A stretch of 64,000 bases of DNA from Denitromonas ohlonensis (lineage in GTDB: Bacteria; Pseudomonadota; Gammaproteobacteria; Burkholderiales; Rhodocyclaceae): contig NZ_VMNI01000016.1 in NCBI RefSeq assembly GCF_007625205.1, forward strand, positions 47,984 to 111,983, read 5' to 3'. The position numbers and the translations under genes are program-made. The notes beneath the pieces are model-generated. The model did not search any database and was not told the origin of the DNA. It worked only from the letters and a program-made list of their open reading frames with translations. Position 1 is the stretch's first letter. Every line of letters begins with the position of its first letter. Below are positions 41,601 to 50,000 of the stretch, piece after piece.

Positions 41601-42558
41601 GCTCTTCAATGCGCCGCGCATCGAACTGCAACAGACCTGGACCGAAACCAGCTACCAGATCGCCCGCCTGCGCGACGACGCCACCTGCGCGCAAGAAGAA
41701 TTCGACGCCCTGGCCGACGCCACCGACCCCGGCCTCAGCGTGCGCCTCAGCTTCGACGCCAATGAAGACATCGCCGCGCCCATGATCGCCACCGGCGTGC
41801 GCCCCAAGATCGCCATCCTGCGCGAGCAAGGCGTCAACTCCCATGTCGAAATGGCCGCCGCCTTCGCCCGCGCCGGGTTCGACCCCTTCGACGTGCACAT
41901 GTCAGACCTGCAGAACGGTCGCTTCGCGCTGGCCGACTTCAAAGGCGTCGCCGCCTGCGGTGGTTTCTCGTACGGCGACGTGCTCGGCGCCGGGCAGGGC
42001 TGGGCCAAGTCCATCCTGTTCAACGCCAAACTGCGCGACGCCTTCGAAGCCTTCTTTGGCCGCGACGACACCTTCGCCCTCGGCGTGTGCAACGGCTGCC
42101 AGATGATGTCGCACCTCGCGCCCATCATCCCCGGCGCCCAGCACTGGCCCACCTTCCACCGCAACCGCAGCGAGCAGTTCGAAGCGCGCTTCAGCCAGGT
42201 CGAAATCCTCGACAACCCGTCCATCTTCTTCGACGGCATGGCCGGCAGCCGCATGCCCATCATCGTCTCGCACGGTGAGGGACAGGCCGTGTTCAAGGTT
42301 GGTGACAAAGACAGCGTCATCCGCGCCGTGCGCTTCATCGACCACCACGGCGAAGCCGCCGAGCGCTACCCCTTCAACCCCAACGGCTCGCCCGAAGGCA
42401 TCACCGGCGTCACCACCGACGACGGCCGCTTCACCATCATGATGCCGCACCCCGAACGCACCCACCGCAGCACCCAAATGTCGTGGTGCCCGGCCGGCAG
42501 CGGCGAAGACTCACCCTGGATGCGCATGTTCCGCAACGCCCGCCACTGGGTTGGTTGA
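38632..42558 (+). CDS. purL: Phosphoribosylformylglycinamidine synthase, large single-chain type
   Basis: Catalyses the fourth step of purine synthesis, converting FGAR to FGAM with glutamine and ATP. The 1308-residue protein is the fused proteobacterial form: N-terminal PurS-like domain, linker, two AIRS-type ATP domains ([19 protein letters not shown] and related segments) and a C-terminal glutaminase whose nucleophile is Cys1153 in GVCNGCQMM with the His/Glu pair in MPHPERT. Length is normal. A terminator follows, and the accessory island begins directly after it. Confidence 0.97.
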   Translation: MTEILTLRGASALSAPRQTRLADTLGRVISRFHGVHAEFQYFIELNAALDDVAMSRLVDLLGAHPSDDAPPEGELILVTPRLGTISPWSSKATDIAHQCGFDAVVRIERGIAYTIMAKGGLGLQRDKVLPLLHDRMTESVLDTTEAAEALFHHYSPQPLTSVDILGAGRSALEVANRELGLALSDDEIDYLVDNFARIGRNPTDVELMMFAQANSEHCRHKIFNADWVIDGRPEEKTLFGMIRETHKAQPEGTVVAYSDNASVIEGASVDALYPSADGQWQFRTETQHILAKVETHNHPTAISPFPGAATGAGGEIRDEGATGRGSRPKAGLAGFSVSNLAIPGFEQPWEKPYGRPDRIASALDIMIEGPIGAAAFNNEFGRPNLAGYFRSFEQEVQGEVRGYHKPIMIAGGLGSIQAEQSFKIKFAPGTLMIQLGGPGMLIGLGGGAASSMATGTNAADLDFASVQRGNPEIQRRCQEVIDRCWQQGEANPILSIHDVGAGGISNAMPELADSADLGAKFELREIHIEEPGMSPREIWSNESQERYVLAIAPESLDGFRAICERERCPFAVVGVATDDGQLTVTDRQFDNKPVDMAMSVLLGKPPKMTRNVSRRGVFLPPFDVTDVELADACRRVLRLPAVASKNFLITIGDRSVGGLTARDQMVGPWQVPVADVAVTSMSFHGDKGEAFAMGERTALACVDAPASGRMAVGEAITNVAAADIADIKQIKLSANWMAAAGHRGEDAHLFDTVTTVSQFCQRAGLSIPVGKDSLSMKTAWKESGEDKQVVSPLSLIVTAFAPVQDVRRALTPQLQLLEHEDTELILIDLGNNKNRLGGSALAQVYDSVGEHAPDVDPAQLKQFFALIQRFRQDDLLLAYHDRSDGGLWATVCEMAFASHCGLSLLLDTVCYDEWMNDVDGLDKKPDTLKGRFNDKVFAGLFAEELGAVVQIRRSDRNRITEPLRAAGLSYHFIGEPNDKDEIRVWRNAKLLFNAPRIELQQTWTETSYQIARLRDDATCAQEEFDALADATDPGLSVRLSFDANEDIAAPMIATGVRPKIAILREQGVNSHVEMAAAFARAGFDPFDVHMSDLQNGRFALADFKGVAACGGFSYGDVLGAGQGWAKSILFNAKLRDAFEAFFGRDDTFALGVCNGCQMMSHLAPIIPGAQHWPTFHRNRSEQFEARFSQVEILDNPSIFFDGMAGSRMPIIVSHGEGQAVFKVGDKDSVIRAVRFIDHHGEAAERYPFNPNGSPEGITGVTTDDGRFTIMMPHPERTHRSTQMSWCPAGSGEDSPWMRMFRNARHWVG

Positions 42559-42586
42559 TGGCACGCAGGTAACACAAGCAGCAAAC

Positions 42587-42617
42587 AAAAACGGAGCCGA
42601 ATCAGGGCTCCGTTTTT
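42587..42617 (+). terminator. Rho-independent terminator of purL
   Basis: AACGGAGCC and GGCTCCGTT form a perfect stem with a short loop (about 42590-42614), preceded by an A run and followed by TTTTT. The A and T runs make it bidirectional. Confidence 0.85.
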
Positions 42618-42630
42618 CATAATGCAAGTA

Positions 42631-42711
42631 GGGTGGATAAGCCACAGGCGCATCCGCCATCGGTGCCTCGTCGGGGCCTTGTTCCAGCGGATGCGATTCG
42701 CTTATCCGCCC
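42631..42711. repeat. Inverted REP-like repeat pair
   Basis: GGGTGGATAAGC...CGCATCCGCC (42631-42657) is followed by its inverted copy GCGGATGCG...GCTTATCCGCCC (42687-42711), about 30 bases apart. The unit resembles the intergenic repeat with core GGTGGATAAGC/GCATCCACC that I remember from many beta- and gammaproteobacterial genomes. It could fold into a long cruciform between purL and the integron relic. The rest of 42712-42826 shows nothing recognisable. Confidence 0.55.
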
Positions 42712-42826
42712 GTCACATGCGTCATTCCGCGCTGTCGGAATTCGCAGGAATTCAACCCGTCACCCCAGCGCGATCACACAACAAACCCGAAGCAGGGGAG
42801 GCAACGCGCTGCCCACCATCGCCACC

Positions 42827-43368
42827 TCAACCCACACGATCGAGCGGGCTCACCACGCCTCGGCCGCCTTTGTTGAGCACATGGGTATAAATCATCGTCG
42901 TCGCCACATCCGAATGCCCCAGCAGCTCCTGCACCGTCCGGATGTCATAGCCCGATTAAAGCAAATCACCACGCCGATTTCAGGGTCGCCGATGGCTCCG
43001 CGGACTGCAGCCACTTCATCCCGAGTCAGCACCGTAGGCAGGCGTCTGGGCTTCTTTGCTCGAACCACATCGTCAAGTTACGGGAACGGTAGTTCGAGAA
43101 CGTCGCGGTACAGAAACAACAGAGCAGACAGAGCCTGTCTCTGCGTGGCCGCGCTGACATTCCGCTCAACCGCCAACGCGCTCAGGAAGGCCTCCAGCTC
43201 CTGTTTTCCCATGTCGCGAGGGTGGCGCTTTCCATGGAAAATGATGTACCGTCTGATCCATCCTAGATAAGCTCTTTCCGTACGGATGCTGTAGTGCTTC
43301 AGCCGGATTCGAGCCCGAACGACTTCGAGCAAACGCGGGGCAGAGGCAGGGGAAGGTGACGTGCTAAA
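42827..43368 (-). pseudogene. Decayed integron integrase (IntI-type tyrosine recombinase)
   Basis: Two integrase pieces lie in order on the minus strand. The N-terminal piece (about 43368 down to 43080, continuing to about 42960) reads PRLLEVVRARIRLKHYSI, then IIFHGKRHPRDMG, is interrupted by a TAA at 43078-43080, and continues with VRAKKPRRLPTVLTRDEVAAV. After a frame change near 42957 the C-terminal piece reads [16 protein letters not shown], then [13 protein letters not shown], and stops at 42827-42829. These sequences are characteristic of IntI. About half the protein is missing, including the catalytic Arg and the IntI-specific insertion; only the last His and Tyr remain. No good start codon is left. 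It must be inactive. Confidence 0.85.
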
Positions 43369-43409
43369 CGTGTTATCCGACGTCGTGGACAGCCTCTCGA
43401 AGCTATACA

Positions 43410-43416
43410 GTTGGGC
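43410..43416 (+). other. attI core site (cassette insertion point)
   Basis: GTTGGGC fits the GTTRRRY core of integron recombination sites and lies directly upstream of the first cassette gene, on the 5' side of the divergent intI relic. The same heptamer recurs at the end of the first attC (44038-44044), as expected when a cassette was inserted by recombination here. The limits of the full attI site cannot be defined. Confidence 0.65.
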
Positions 43417-43435
43417 GTACTAGGTGTTGCCGCAC

Positions 43436-43948
43436 ATGCCTGATCTGTTCGACGAACGGAAGAAGCAGGTACTTGCGCCAGTTTTCTTTGAGGCCGGCGC
43501 AGCGCTATACGACTGTCAGTCCTTCGAGTACGGCATCGCCTATTTGCTTTATCTGTTCTCACGTCTTGGAGCCACAGGCCTAGATCCTGCCCACTGTGGT
43601 GCAATTTTGGACGGCGAAGAAAAGAAGACCGCTGGTCAGCTTGCTCAATTACTTCGCAAACATCTGCGCATCAGCGAAGGCCTTGAGGAAGGTCTCGGGA
43701 ACGCGCTGCGGGCACGCAATCACTTAGTTCATCGTTTCCTCATTGAAAACGTCGAAAGGATGCTGGAGGTGCGGGAGCATGATGCTCTGGTAAAGGAAAT
43801 CAGAGGTCTTCGTTCCACAGTTCGGCAATGCCAAAAGCAACTTGATCCGTTTGTGCGTGCTTTGGCTCAATCCCTTGATGGGGCGCCTCTCGATATGTGG
43901 GCTATCGATGCGAAGGAAAAGTTTCTCCGTGATAGCCGTGAGCATTAG
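43436..43948 (+). CDS. Integron cassette protein with HEPN-type RNHxxH motif
   Basis: The 170-residue all-helical protein (ATG at 43436; an in-frame GTG at 43424 would add four residues) contains RARNHLVHRFL near residue 95. This is exactly the R-N-x-x-x-H pattern of HEPN ribonuclease-like domains. The rest is helical with an acidic EGLEEGLGNALRARN lead-in and a coiled-coil-like C-terminus. It is the first cassette after attI, followed 9 bases later by an attC. HEPN proteins are often toxins or antiviral RNases, but no antitoxin partner is visible. Function is inferred from one motif only. Confidence 0.7.
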   Translation: MPDLFDERKKQVLAPVFFEAGAALYDCQSFEYGIAYLLYLFSRLGATGLDPAHCGAILDGEEKKTAGQLAQLLRKHLRISEGLEEGLGNALRARNHLVHRFLIENVERMLEVREHDALVKEIRGLRSTVRQCQKQLDPFVRALAQSLDGAPLDMWAIDAKEKFLRDSREH

Positions 43949-43957
43949 GAGCGATAC

Positions 43958-44044
43958 GCCCAACCAGGCGGTCGACCTCGCTTCCGTCCGTCGCTGGACG
44001 CTGCGCGATGAAACCGCGCAGCGCCGGTCACCTCTGCGTTGGGC
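43958..44044 (+). other. attC recombination site (59-base-element type)
   Basis: The site begins with GCCCAAC (RYYYAAC, 43958-43964) and ends with GTTGGGC (GTTRRRY, 44038-44044), 87 bases in all. Between them are imperfectly complementary arms and an inner hairpin CTGCGCG-ATGAAAC-CGCGCAG. This is the expected structure of an attC that folds as a bottom-strand hairpin for integrase. Confidence 0.8.
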
Positions 44045-44058
44045 ACAGGAATGAACTC

Positions 44059-44352
44059 ATGCGCTGGATACTGATGTCGTCACTAATCGCCTCTCTGGTC
44101 GGATGCAGCGGGCACGATAGTGATTATTTCCCATACACCATGCGAGGCTTAAACGTATGGGTCTACGACAACTCATCGCAAGCGGAGTACTTCGCAGGTT
44201 TCGTCGAGGCGTCCTATATGTCGAAAAGTGACGCATTATCCAACTGCAATTCGCAAGCACGAGCTATGGCTAACAGCAAACATCTCGAAAATTGGAGCTA
44301 CGTATGCTGCACCGTCACGTCTTCCTCCAATTGCGAAACGAAGGTTAGATAA
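44059..44352 (+). CDS. Small cassette-encoded lipoprotein
   Basis: The 97-residue product begins MRWILMSSLIASLVGCSGHDS: a lipoprotein signal peptide with lipobox LVGC and lipidated Cys16. The mature part is short, with three further cysteine positions near the end (SNCNS, YVCCTV, SNCETKVR). The C-terminal YVCC...C..K.R pattern resembles small lipoproteins I recall from Vibrio-type cassette arrays. The ATG at 44059 starts the signal peptide and lies 15 bases after the attC core. Function unknown. Confidence 0.7.
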   Translation: MRWILMSSLIASLVGCSGHDSDYFPYTMRGLNVWVYDNSSQAEYFAGFVEASYMSKSDALSNCNSQARAMANSKHLENWSYVCCTVTSSSNCETKVR

Positions 44353-44358
44353 TCAAAT

Positions 44359-44442
44359 GCCCAACAACGCGCCCCATCCGACCGTCAAAATGCTGCGCAT
44401 TTTGCCGTCGGCTAAGAACCCCGGGGCGGACCACGGTTTATG
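44359..44442 (+). other. attC-like site of the second cassette
   Basis: Starts with a perfect RYYYAAC box (GCCCAAC, 44359-44365) 6 bases after the lipoprotein stop. It continues as a long palindrome: CCGAC...GTCGG and, inside it, CAAAATG...CATTTTG, then CGCCCC/GGGGCG arms. The right end is GTTTATG (44436-44442), which departs from GTTRRRY, so this site may be mutated or poorly active. Confidence 0.65.
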
Positions 44443-44470
44443 CACGACCCAAATAGAATGCGATTGAATC

Positions 44471-44965
44471 ATGAGTGAATACATCGCCGATATGTGGCGG
44501 CTTGCTCTTGATGGCGAAAAGCGAGGGATTTTGTTCTTCGCTTCAACGTACGTCTTCGTGATGCTTGCTTACTCAGGCGTATACCAGCTCCGAATCGCAA
44601 AATGGTTCGAAACTGATGGGGTTTTGTTGGCGGCGGCGGTGGAGAAGGTGGGCGGCGCGGATCTGGTGATGTCGAACCAGGATTACGCGTCGAAGGCCTT
44701 GTACGAATACGTGGTTGGTGGTGTGTCGTATCAAGGGACGCGTATTTCGCCGTGGATTGTGCTTGCTTCTCACAATGCGCGATTCGTGCTTGAACGTCAG
44801 ATGCGCAAGATTCAGAAGACCGCCGATGGGCACGTTCGCGTGTTCTATAACCCGAGCAACCCGGGCAAGAGCTTTCTGGTAAAGCCCGGCGGTTTTGGGA
44901 TTGTTGTGACCTTCACTTTGGCGGTGGCGCCAGTCGTTTTGTATTGGCTTGGCTACCATGGCTGA
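44471..44965 (+). CDS. Membrane protein, DUF3592-like, possible third cassette gene
   Basis: The 164-residue protein has two hydrophobic segments (about 22-40 and 142-160) flanking a soluble domain. The strand GVSYQGTRISPW and the motif VRVFYNPSNPGKSFLVKPG are typical of DUF3592-type proteins. It lies 28 bases after the second attC in the same orientation, so it looks like a third cassette. No attC follows before the convergent LysR gene at 45004, so the array is either truncated here or this gene belongs to the host chromosome. Confidence 0.7.
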   Translation: MSEYIADMWRLALDGEKRGILFFASTYVFVMLAYSGVYQLRIAKWFETDGVLLAAAVEKVGGADLVMSNQDYASKALYEYVVGGVSYQGTRISPWIVLASHNARFVLERQMRKIQKTADGHVRVFYNPSNPGKSFLVKPGGFGIVVTFTLAVAPVVLYWLGYHG

Positions 44966-45003
44966 CGCGCTTTGGAGGTGTCGGCCGCGCGCGCTGCGCT
45001 GAG

Positions 45004-45861
45004 TTAACGGGCGGCGAAGCCTTGCCGGATGTACTTGGCCAGTTCTTTGGCGATGACGCTGCCGCCAGCGTCGGGCAGGTGAAGGTTGATGTGGTAGGTG
45101 GGCAGGGCGGGGAGCCCCGCGTCGGGTGGTATGGCGCTCAGGTTGGGCGGGACCAGCGATTGAAGGTAGGGGGCGACGGCCATGTCGGCTTCAATGCTGG
45201 CGAGGATGGAGTCGAGATTGCCCTGGGCGCAAATGGCCACCCAGTCGACCTGCGCTTTGTTCAGGGCGTCGAGCGTGGGGCCCCTGAAGGCGCAGGAGTC
45301 GGACCCTAGCGAAACGGGTAGCGGCGTTTTTTGGCAGGCCTCGCCGTTTTGCGCGCCCATCCAGACCAGTTGATCGCTCAGCAGCAAGGCGTCGCCACCG
45401 CCGGCGCGACTCTCGGTGGTGAGGGTGAGGTCGACGTCGCCATTTTTAAGGGCGTTGAGCAGGTTGCCGGTCATGTCGCCGACCAGCGTGAGCTGGATTC
45501 TTGGATGCTCGCGGCTGAACCGTCGGAGGATGGGCGGCAGCAGGGGGCGGATGATGTCGAGCGGCACGCCGAGACGGATCTCGCCAGTGAAGGCGGGTTG
45601 CGTCATGAGTTGCCAGGTTTCGTCATTCAATGAAATCAGCCGGTAGGCGCGCACCAGCAAGCGCTCGCCTTCGGGCGTCAGGCGAATGGTTTTGTTTTTC
45701 CGTTCAAACAGCGGCGTATCAAACAGTTCTTCGAGTCGCTTGATCTTCTGGCTGATCGCGCCCTGGGTGAGGTTGAGGGTGTGCGCAGCCGAGGTCATGC
45801 CGCCTGATTCGGCGACCGCAAGGAAGGTTCGGATGAGGCTGATGTCGATATCGCGTGCCAT
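45004..45861 (-). CDS. LysR-family transcriptional regulator
   Basis: The 285-residue protein has the LysR N-terminal winged HTH (SLIRTFLAVAESGGMTSAAHTLNLTQGAISQKIKRLE shortened here; residues about 7-65) and the periplasmic-binding-like effector domain. It is divergent from an EamA-type exporter gene with 111 bases between them, and a palindromic T-N11-A box lies 8 bases before its start. The classical expectation is autorepression plus effector-dependent activation of the exporter. Confidence 0.93.
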   Translation of the reverse strand: MARDIDISLIRTFLAVAESGGMTSAAHTLNLTQGAISQKIKRLEELFDTPLFERKNKTIRLTPEGERLLVRAYRLISLNDETWQLMTQPAFTGEIRLGVPLDIIRPLLPPILRRFSREHPRIQLTLVGDMTGNLLNALKNGDVDLTLTTESRAGGGDALLLSDQLVWMGAQNGEACQKTPLPVSLGSDSCAFRGPTLDALNKAQVDWVAICAQGNLDSILASIEADMAVAPYLQSLVPPNLSAIPPDAGLPALPTYHINLHLPDAGGSVIAKELAKYIRQGFAAR

Positions 45862-45868
45862 GATCTTG

Positions 45869-45885
45869 AATTACGTTTCGTAATT
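45869..45885. promoter_or_regulatory. LysR-type operator (T-N11-A palindrome)
   Basis: AATTACG-TTT-CGTAATT is a perfect 7-bp inverted repeat; its inner TTACG-N3-CGTAA matches the T-N11-A box bound by LysR proteins. It lies between the divergent lysR and exporter genes, next to the lysR start codon, where binding would block lysR transcription. The AT-rich stretch up to 45925 probably contains the exporter promoter. Confidence 0.65.
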
Positions 45886-45972
45886 GAACACATAAAATAA
45901 ATTCGCTTAAATAATAGGTGTTTACGGCGTATAAGAGCAAGACCGGCTTCTTTCACTGACAGGTCTCCCGCC

Positions 45973-46902
45973 ATGCTCATGCACACCGCCACGCTGTATC
46001 TGATGACCGTGTTGATCTGGGGATCGACCTTTTTTGCCATCAAGCTTCAGTTGGGCACGGTGCCCACGGAAGTGTCGGTTGCGTATCGCTTCGCGCTGGC
46101 GGCGCTGATTTTGATGCTGTGGTGCTGGTTCAAGAAACTGCCGATGCGCTTTACGCTACGCGAGCATGTCTGGATGCTGCTGCAGGGGCTGAGCCTGTTT
46201 GGCTTCAACTACATGGTGGTGTACTGGGCGACGGCGGATCTGACCAGCGGGTTGATCGCCGTGGTGTTTTCGACCATCGTGCTGATGAATATCGCGAATG
46301 GGGCGCTGTTTTTTGGTAAGCGCCCCGCGGGTGCGGTGTTGGCCGGTGCGCTGGTGGGTTTGGTGGGCATTGTGCTGGTGTTTCTGCCCGAGTTTGCCCA
46401 GCTGGATGTGGATGGCAACACGCCCAAGGGCTTGTTGTTGAGCCTGCTCGGGACCTTCATTGCGTCGCTGGGGAGCATGGTGTCCACGCGCAATCAGCTG
46501 ATGAAACTGCCGGTGGTGCAAACCAACGCCTATGGCATGGCCTACGGCGCGATCGCGCTTGGCGTGATTGCCGCGGCCTCAGGCGCAGAGTTTGGGTTTG
46601 ATGTGAGCTGGGCATACGCCGGATCGCTGGTGTACCTGGCCTTGTTTGGGTCGGTGGTGGCCTTTGGCAGCTATCTGACCTTGCTGGGGCGTATTGGGGC
46701 GGACCGCGCGGCTTACGCCATGGTGTTGTTTCCGGTGGTGGCGCTGGGTATCTCGACCCTGTTTGAAGGGTATCAATGGTCGATCGAGTCGCTGCTCGGT
46801 ATGGCGCTGGTGTTTGTCGGCAACGTGTTGGTGATCGGGTCGCGTGCGCAGTTGAAGCGTTTGCGCGCGTGGCTTCAGCCGATGGGTGGTCGTGTGTTGT
46901 AG
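45973..46902 (+). CDS. EamA/DMT-family transporter
   Basis: The 309-residue protein has ten hydrophobic segments in two EamA repeats, with the family pattern LIWGSTFFAIKLQLG at the N-terminus and ALGISTLFEGYQWSIESLLGMALVFVGN near the end. Members export amino acids or metabolites. The divergent LysR regulator and the operator between them suggest substrate-induced efflux. MLMHT and MHT starts are both possible. Confidence 0.9.
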   Translation: MLMHTATLYLMTVLIWGSTFFAIKLQLGTVPTEVSVAYRFALAALILMLWCWFKKLPMRFTLREHVWMLLQGLSLFGFNYMVVYWATADLTSGLIAVVFSTIVLMNIANGALFFGKRPAGAVLAGALVGLVGIVLVFLPEFAQLDVDGNTPKGLLLSLLGTFIASLGSMVSTRNQLMKLPVVQTNAYGMAYGAIALGVIAAASGAEFGFDVSWAYAGSLVYLALFGSVVAFGSYLTLLGRIGADRAAYAMVLFPVVALGISTLFEGYQWSIESLLGMALVFVGNVLVIGSRAQLKRLRAWLQPMGGRVL

Positions 46903-46959
46903 TCGGTTGATTGGGGCGTGCTTGAGTTCGCCAGATCCGGTGCCGCTCCGCCAAATACA

Positions 46960-46996
46960 AAAACGCCTCACGCGATTAATTTGCGTGAGGCGTTTT
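46960..46996. terminator. Bidirectional rho-independent terminator
   Basis: AAAACGCCTCACGC (46960-46973) and GCGTGAGGCGTTTT (46983-46996) make a 14-bp perfect stem with a 9-base loop. The A and T runs at its base allow termination of both the plus-strand exporter gene and the minus-strand glutamate dehydrogenase gene. Confidence 0.9.
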
Positions 46997-47047
46997 GCTG
47001 TGGCTTGCTTGCCGGCACCGTGTTGATCGCGGTGCCGGCGGTGGTGC

Positions 47048-50000
47048 TCAGGCGAGGTTCCGCAGCTCCCGCAAGGTGACGGACAGCATGGGCATGTCGA
47101 TGCCGGTTGAGCTCTTGATGTCGGCAAAGAGTTGCTGGCTGCGGTCGATCTGGGTGCTGCGCTGGGTCTCCCATGCCTTGATCAGCGCGTCCGGCTCGGT
47201 CAGTTTGGGTGACAGACGCAGGACGTTGGCGGCGAGGTTGCGGGCCTGGGCGGAGAGGTCGTCGCGCAGGGCGGTGCGGGCCAGCGACTGCCAGTGGGTG
47301 TCGGCGGGCAGACTGGTGATCTGCTTGCCGAGCCAGTGGAGGTCGAAGCGCTCGCCCAGAGCGAAGTACACCGCGGCGGCCGTGCGCTGATCGCGCTTGG
47401 TCTCGGTGGTGAGTTCGACCAGATCGAGTGCAGAGTAGAGCTCGTCGAGGCCGGCGACGCGGCGTGCCAGGGCCTCGGGCACCCCTTGTTCGGTGTAGCC
47501 GTTGGCGAGTCTGTCGAGCTCTTTCTTGTAGCCGGCACCGACGACCTCTTCGAGGGACTCGGCAAGCTCTTTTGCGCCCGGAATGAAGCGCTTGAGTGTC
47601 TTGCTCAGGTCCTTGGTGAGATCGGGGTGGCGCAGGAACCACAGGGTGCCGCGCATGACCAGGCGACCGGAGTCGATGATCATGCGGGTTTGCACGGCAT
47701 CCGGGATCTGGTTGTCGAGCGCTTCGATGTCGGCCCACACCGAGACGAGACTGAAGACTTCGCGGGTGGCTAGGTAGGCGCGCACGATGTCGGGGGCTGT
47801 GGCGCCGGTTTCTTCCTTGAGCCGGCCGACAAAGGTGGCGCCGACGCGATTGACCATGCTGTTGATGACATGCGTGGCGATGATCTCGCGCTTGAGTGCA
47901 TGGCGCTGGATCTGGTCGGCAAAACGCTCGCGCAGCGGAACCGGGAAGTAGCGGGTGAGCGCGGTGGAGATGTACGGGTCTTCGGGGATGTCCGAGGCCA
48001 GCACTTCGTCATAGAGCTCGATTTTGCTGTAGGCGAGCAACACGGCCAGTTCCGGCGAGGTGAGCCCGGCGCCAGCGGCTTTGCGCTCGGCGATTTCCTC
48101 GTCGAAGGGCAGGAACTCGATCTTGCGATTGAGCCGGCCGGCGTTGCCGAGGCGGCGCATGAAGCGGGCCTGGGCGTCGACCAGTTCGGTGCCGCGCGCG
48201 CGGGTGACAGACAGGATCTGCGTCTGGTAGTAGTTATCGCGCAGCACCAGGGTGGCGACTTCGTCGGTCATCTCCATCAGCAATTTGTTGCGTTGCTTGT
48301 CGGTCAGTTCGCCCTCGGCGACCACGCCATTGAGGAGAATCTTGATGTTCACTTCGTGGTCGGAGCAATCGACGCCGCCGGAGTTGTCAATGGCGTCGGT
48401 GCAGATGCGTCCGCCATTGAGCGCAAACTCGATACGGCCGAGCTGCGTGGCGCCGAGGTTGCCGCCTTCGCCAAACACCTTGCAGCGCAGGTCGCGGCCA
48501 TTGACGCGCACGGCGTCGTTGGCACGGTCGCCCACCGAGGCGTCGGTTTCGCTGTTGGCCTTGATGTAGGTGCCGATGCCGCCGTTATAGAGCAGGTCGA
48601 TCGGTGCCTTGAGAATGCAACGGATCAGCTCGGTCGGGGGCAGGGCGGTGGCGTCGGTGTCGAGCACCTTACGCATCTGCTCGGACAGCGGAATCGACTT
48701 GGCGCTGCGCGGCCAGATACCGCCGCCCTTGGAGATGAGCTTGCGGTCGTAGTCGTCCCACGAGGAGCGCGGCAGCGCGAACATGCGGTCACGCTCGACC
48801 CAGCTGGTTTCGGGGTTCGGATCCGGATCGAAGAAGATATGCCGGTGGTCGAAGGCCGCCACGAGTTTGATCTTTTTCGACAGCAGCATGCCGTTGCCGA
48901 ACACGTCGCCCGACATGTCGCCCACGCCGGCCACGGTGAAGGGCTCTTCCTGGGTGTTGATGCCCATTTCGCGGAAGTGACGCTTGACCGATTCCCAGGC
49001 GCCGCGGGCGGTGATGCCCATTTTTTTGTGGTCATAACCCACCGAGCCGCCGGAAGCGAAGGCGTCGCCCAGCCAGAAGCCGTACTCGGCGGCCACGGAG
49101 TTTGCGATGTCAGAGAAGGTGGCCGTGCCCTTGTCGGCAGCGACGACCAGATACGGATCGTCTTCGTCATGGCGAACCACTGATGCGGGCGGTACGACTT
49201 CGCCGAGCACGAGGTTGTCGGTCACGTCCAGCAGGCCGGACAGGAACATGCGGTAGCAGGCCACGCCTTCGGCCAGCATGGCTTCGCGGTCGCCGGCGGG
49301 CGGGGGCGTTTTGACCACGAAACCGCCTTTGGAGCCGACCGGCACGATGACGGCGTTTTTAACGATCTGTGCCTTCACCAGCCCGAGGATCTCGGTGCGG
49401 AAGTCTTCCATGCGGTCTGACCAGCGCAGGCCACCCCGGGCGACCTTGCCGCCGCGCAGGTGCACGCCCTCGACTCGCGGCGAGTACACCGAAATTTCGA
49501 ACATCGGCTTCGGTTCGGGCAGGTTGGGGATGAGGCTGGGGTTGAACTTGAACGACAGGTAGGACTTGGGCTTGCCGTCTTTTCCAGGCTGGTAGAAATT
49601 GGTGCGCAAGGTGGCCTGAATCATGGCGAGGAACTGACGCAGGATGCGGTCTTCGTCGAGGTTGGCGACGTTGTCGAGCGTGGCGTTGATCTCGGTGACC
49701 AGTTTCTCGCAACGCGCGTTGCGGTCGGTGTCTTCCGCCGGGTCGAAACGGGTCTTGAACAGCTTGACCAACTGGGCGGTGAGCGCCGGGTAGTTGGCCA
49801 GCGTCTGCTCCATGTAGGTCTGGCTGAAGGTGAAGGCCGCCTGCTTCATGTGCTTCGCGTAGGCGCGCAGCATGCTCACTTCGCGCCAGTCGAGGCCGGC
49901 GAGCAGGGTGAGGCGGTTGAAGTCGTCGTTTTCGATGTCGCCGCACCAGGCGCGGGCGAACACTTCGTGGAACAGCGGGCGCAAGCGCTCGAGGTCAAGC

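Noticed and set aside
39892..41898. 668-codon open frame antisense to purL
   Set aside because: Shadow of purL in a GC-rich region. No ribosome binding site and no recognisable domain.
42827..43368. Functional integron integrase
   Set aside because: An in-frame TAA, a frame change and loss of the catalytic Arg region make activity impossible.
47870..49183. 437-codon open frame antisense to glutamate dehydrogenase
   Set aside because: Lies wholly within gdhB, whose motifs are clear, and looks like a reverse-frame artefact.
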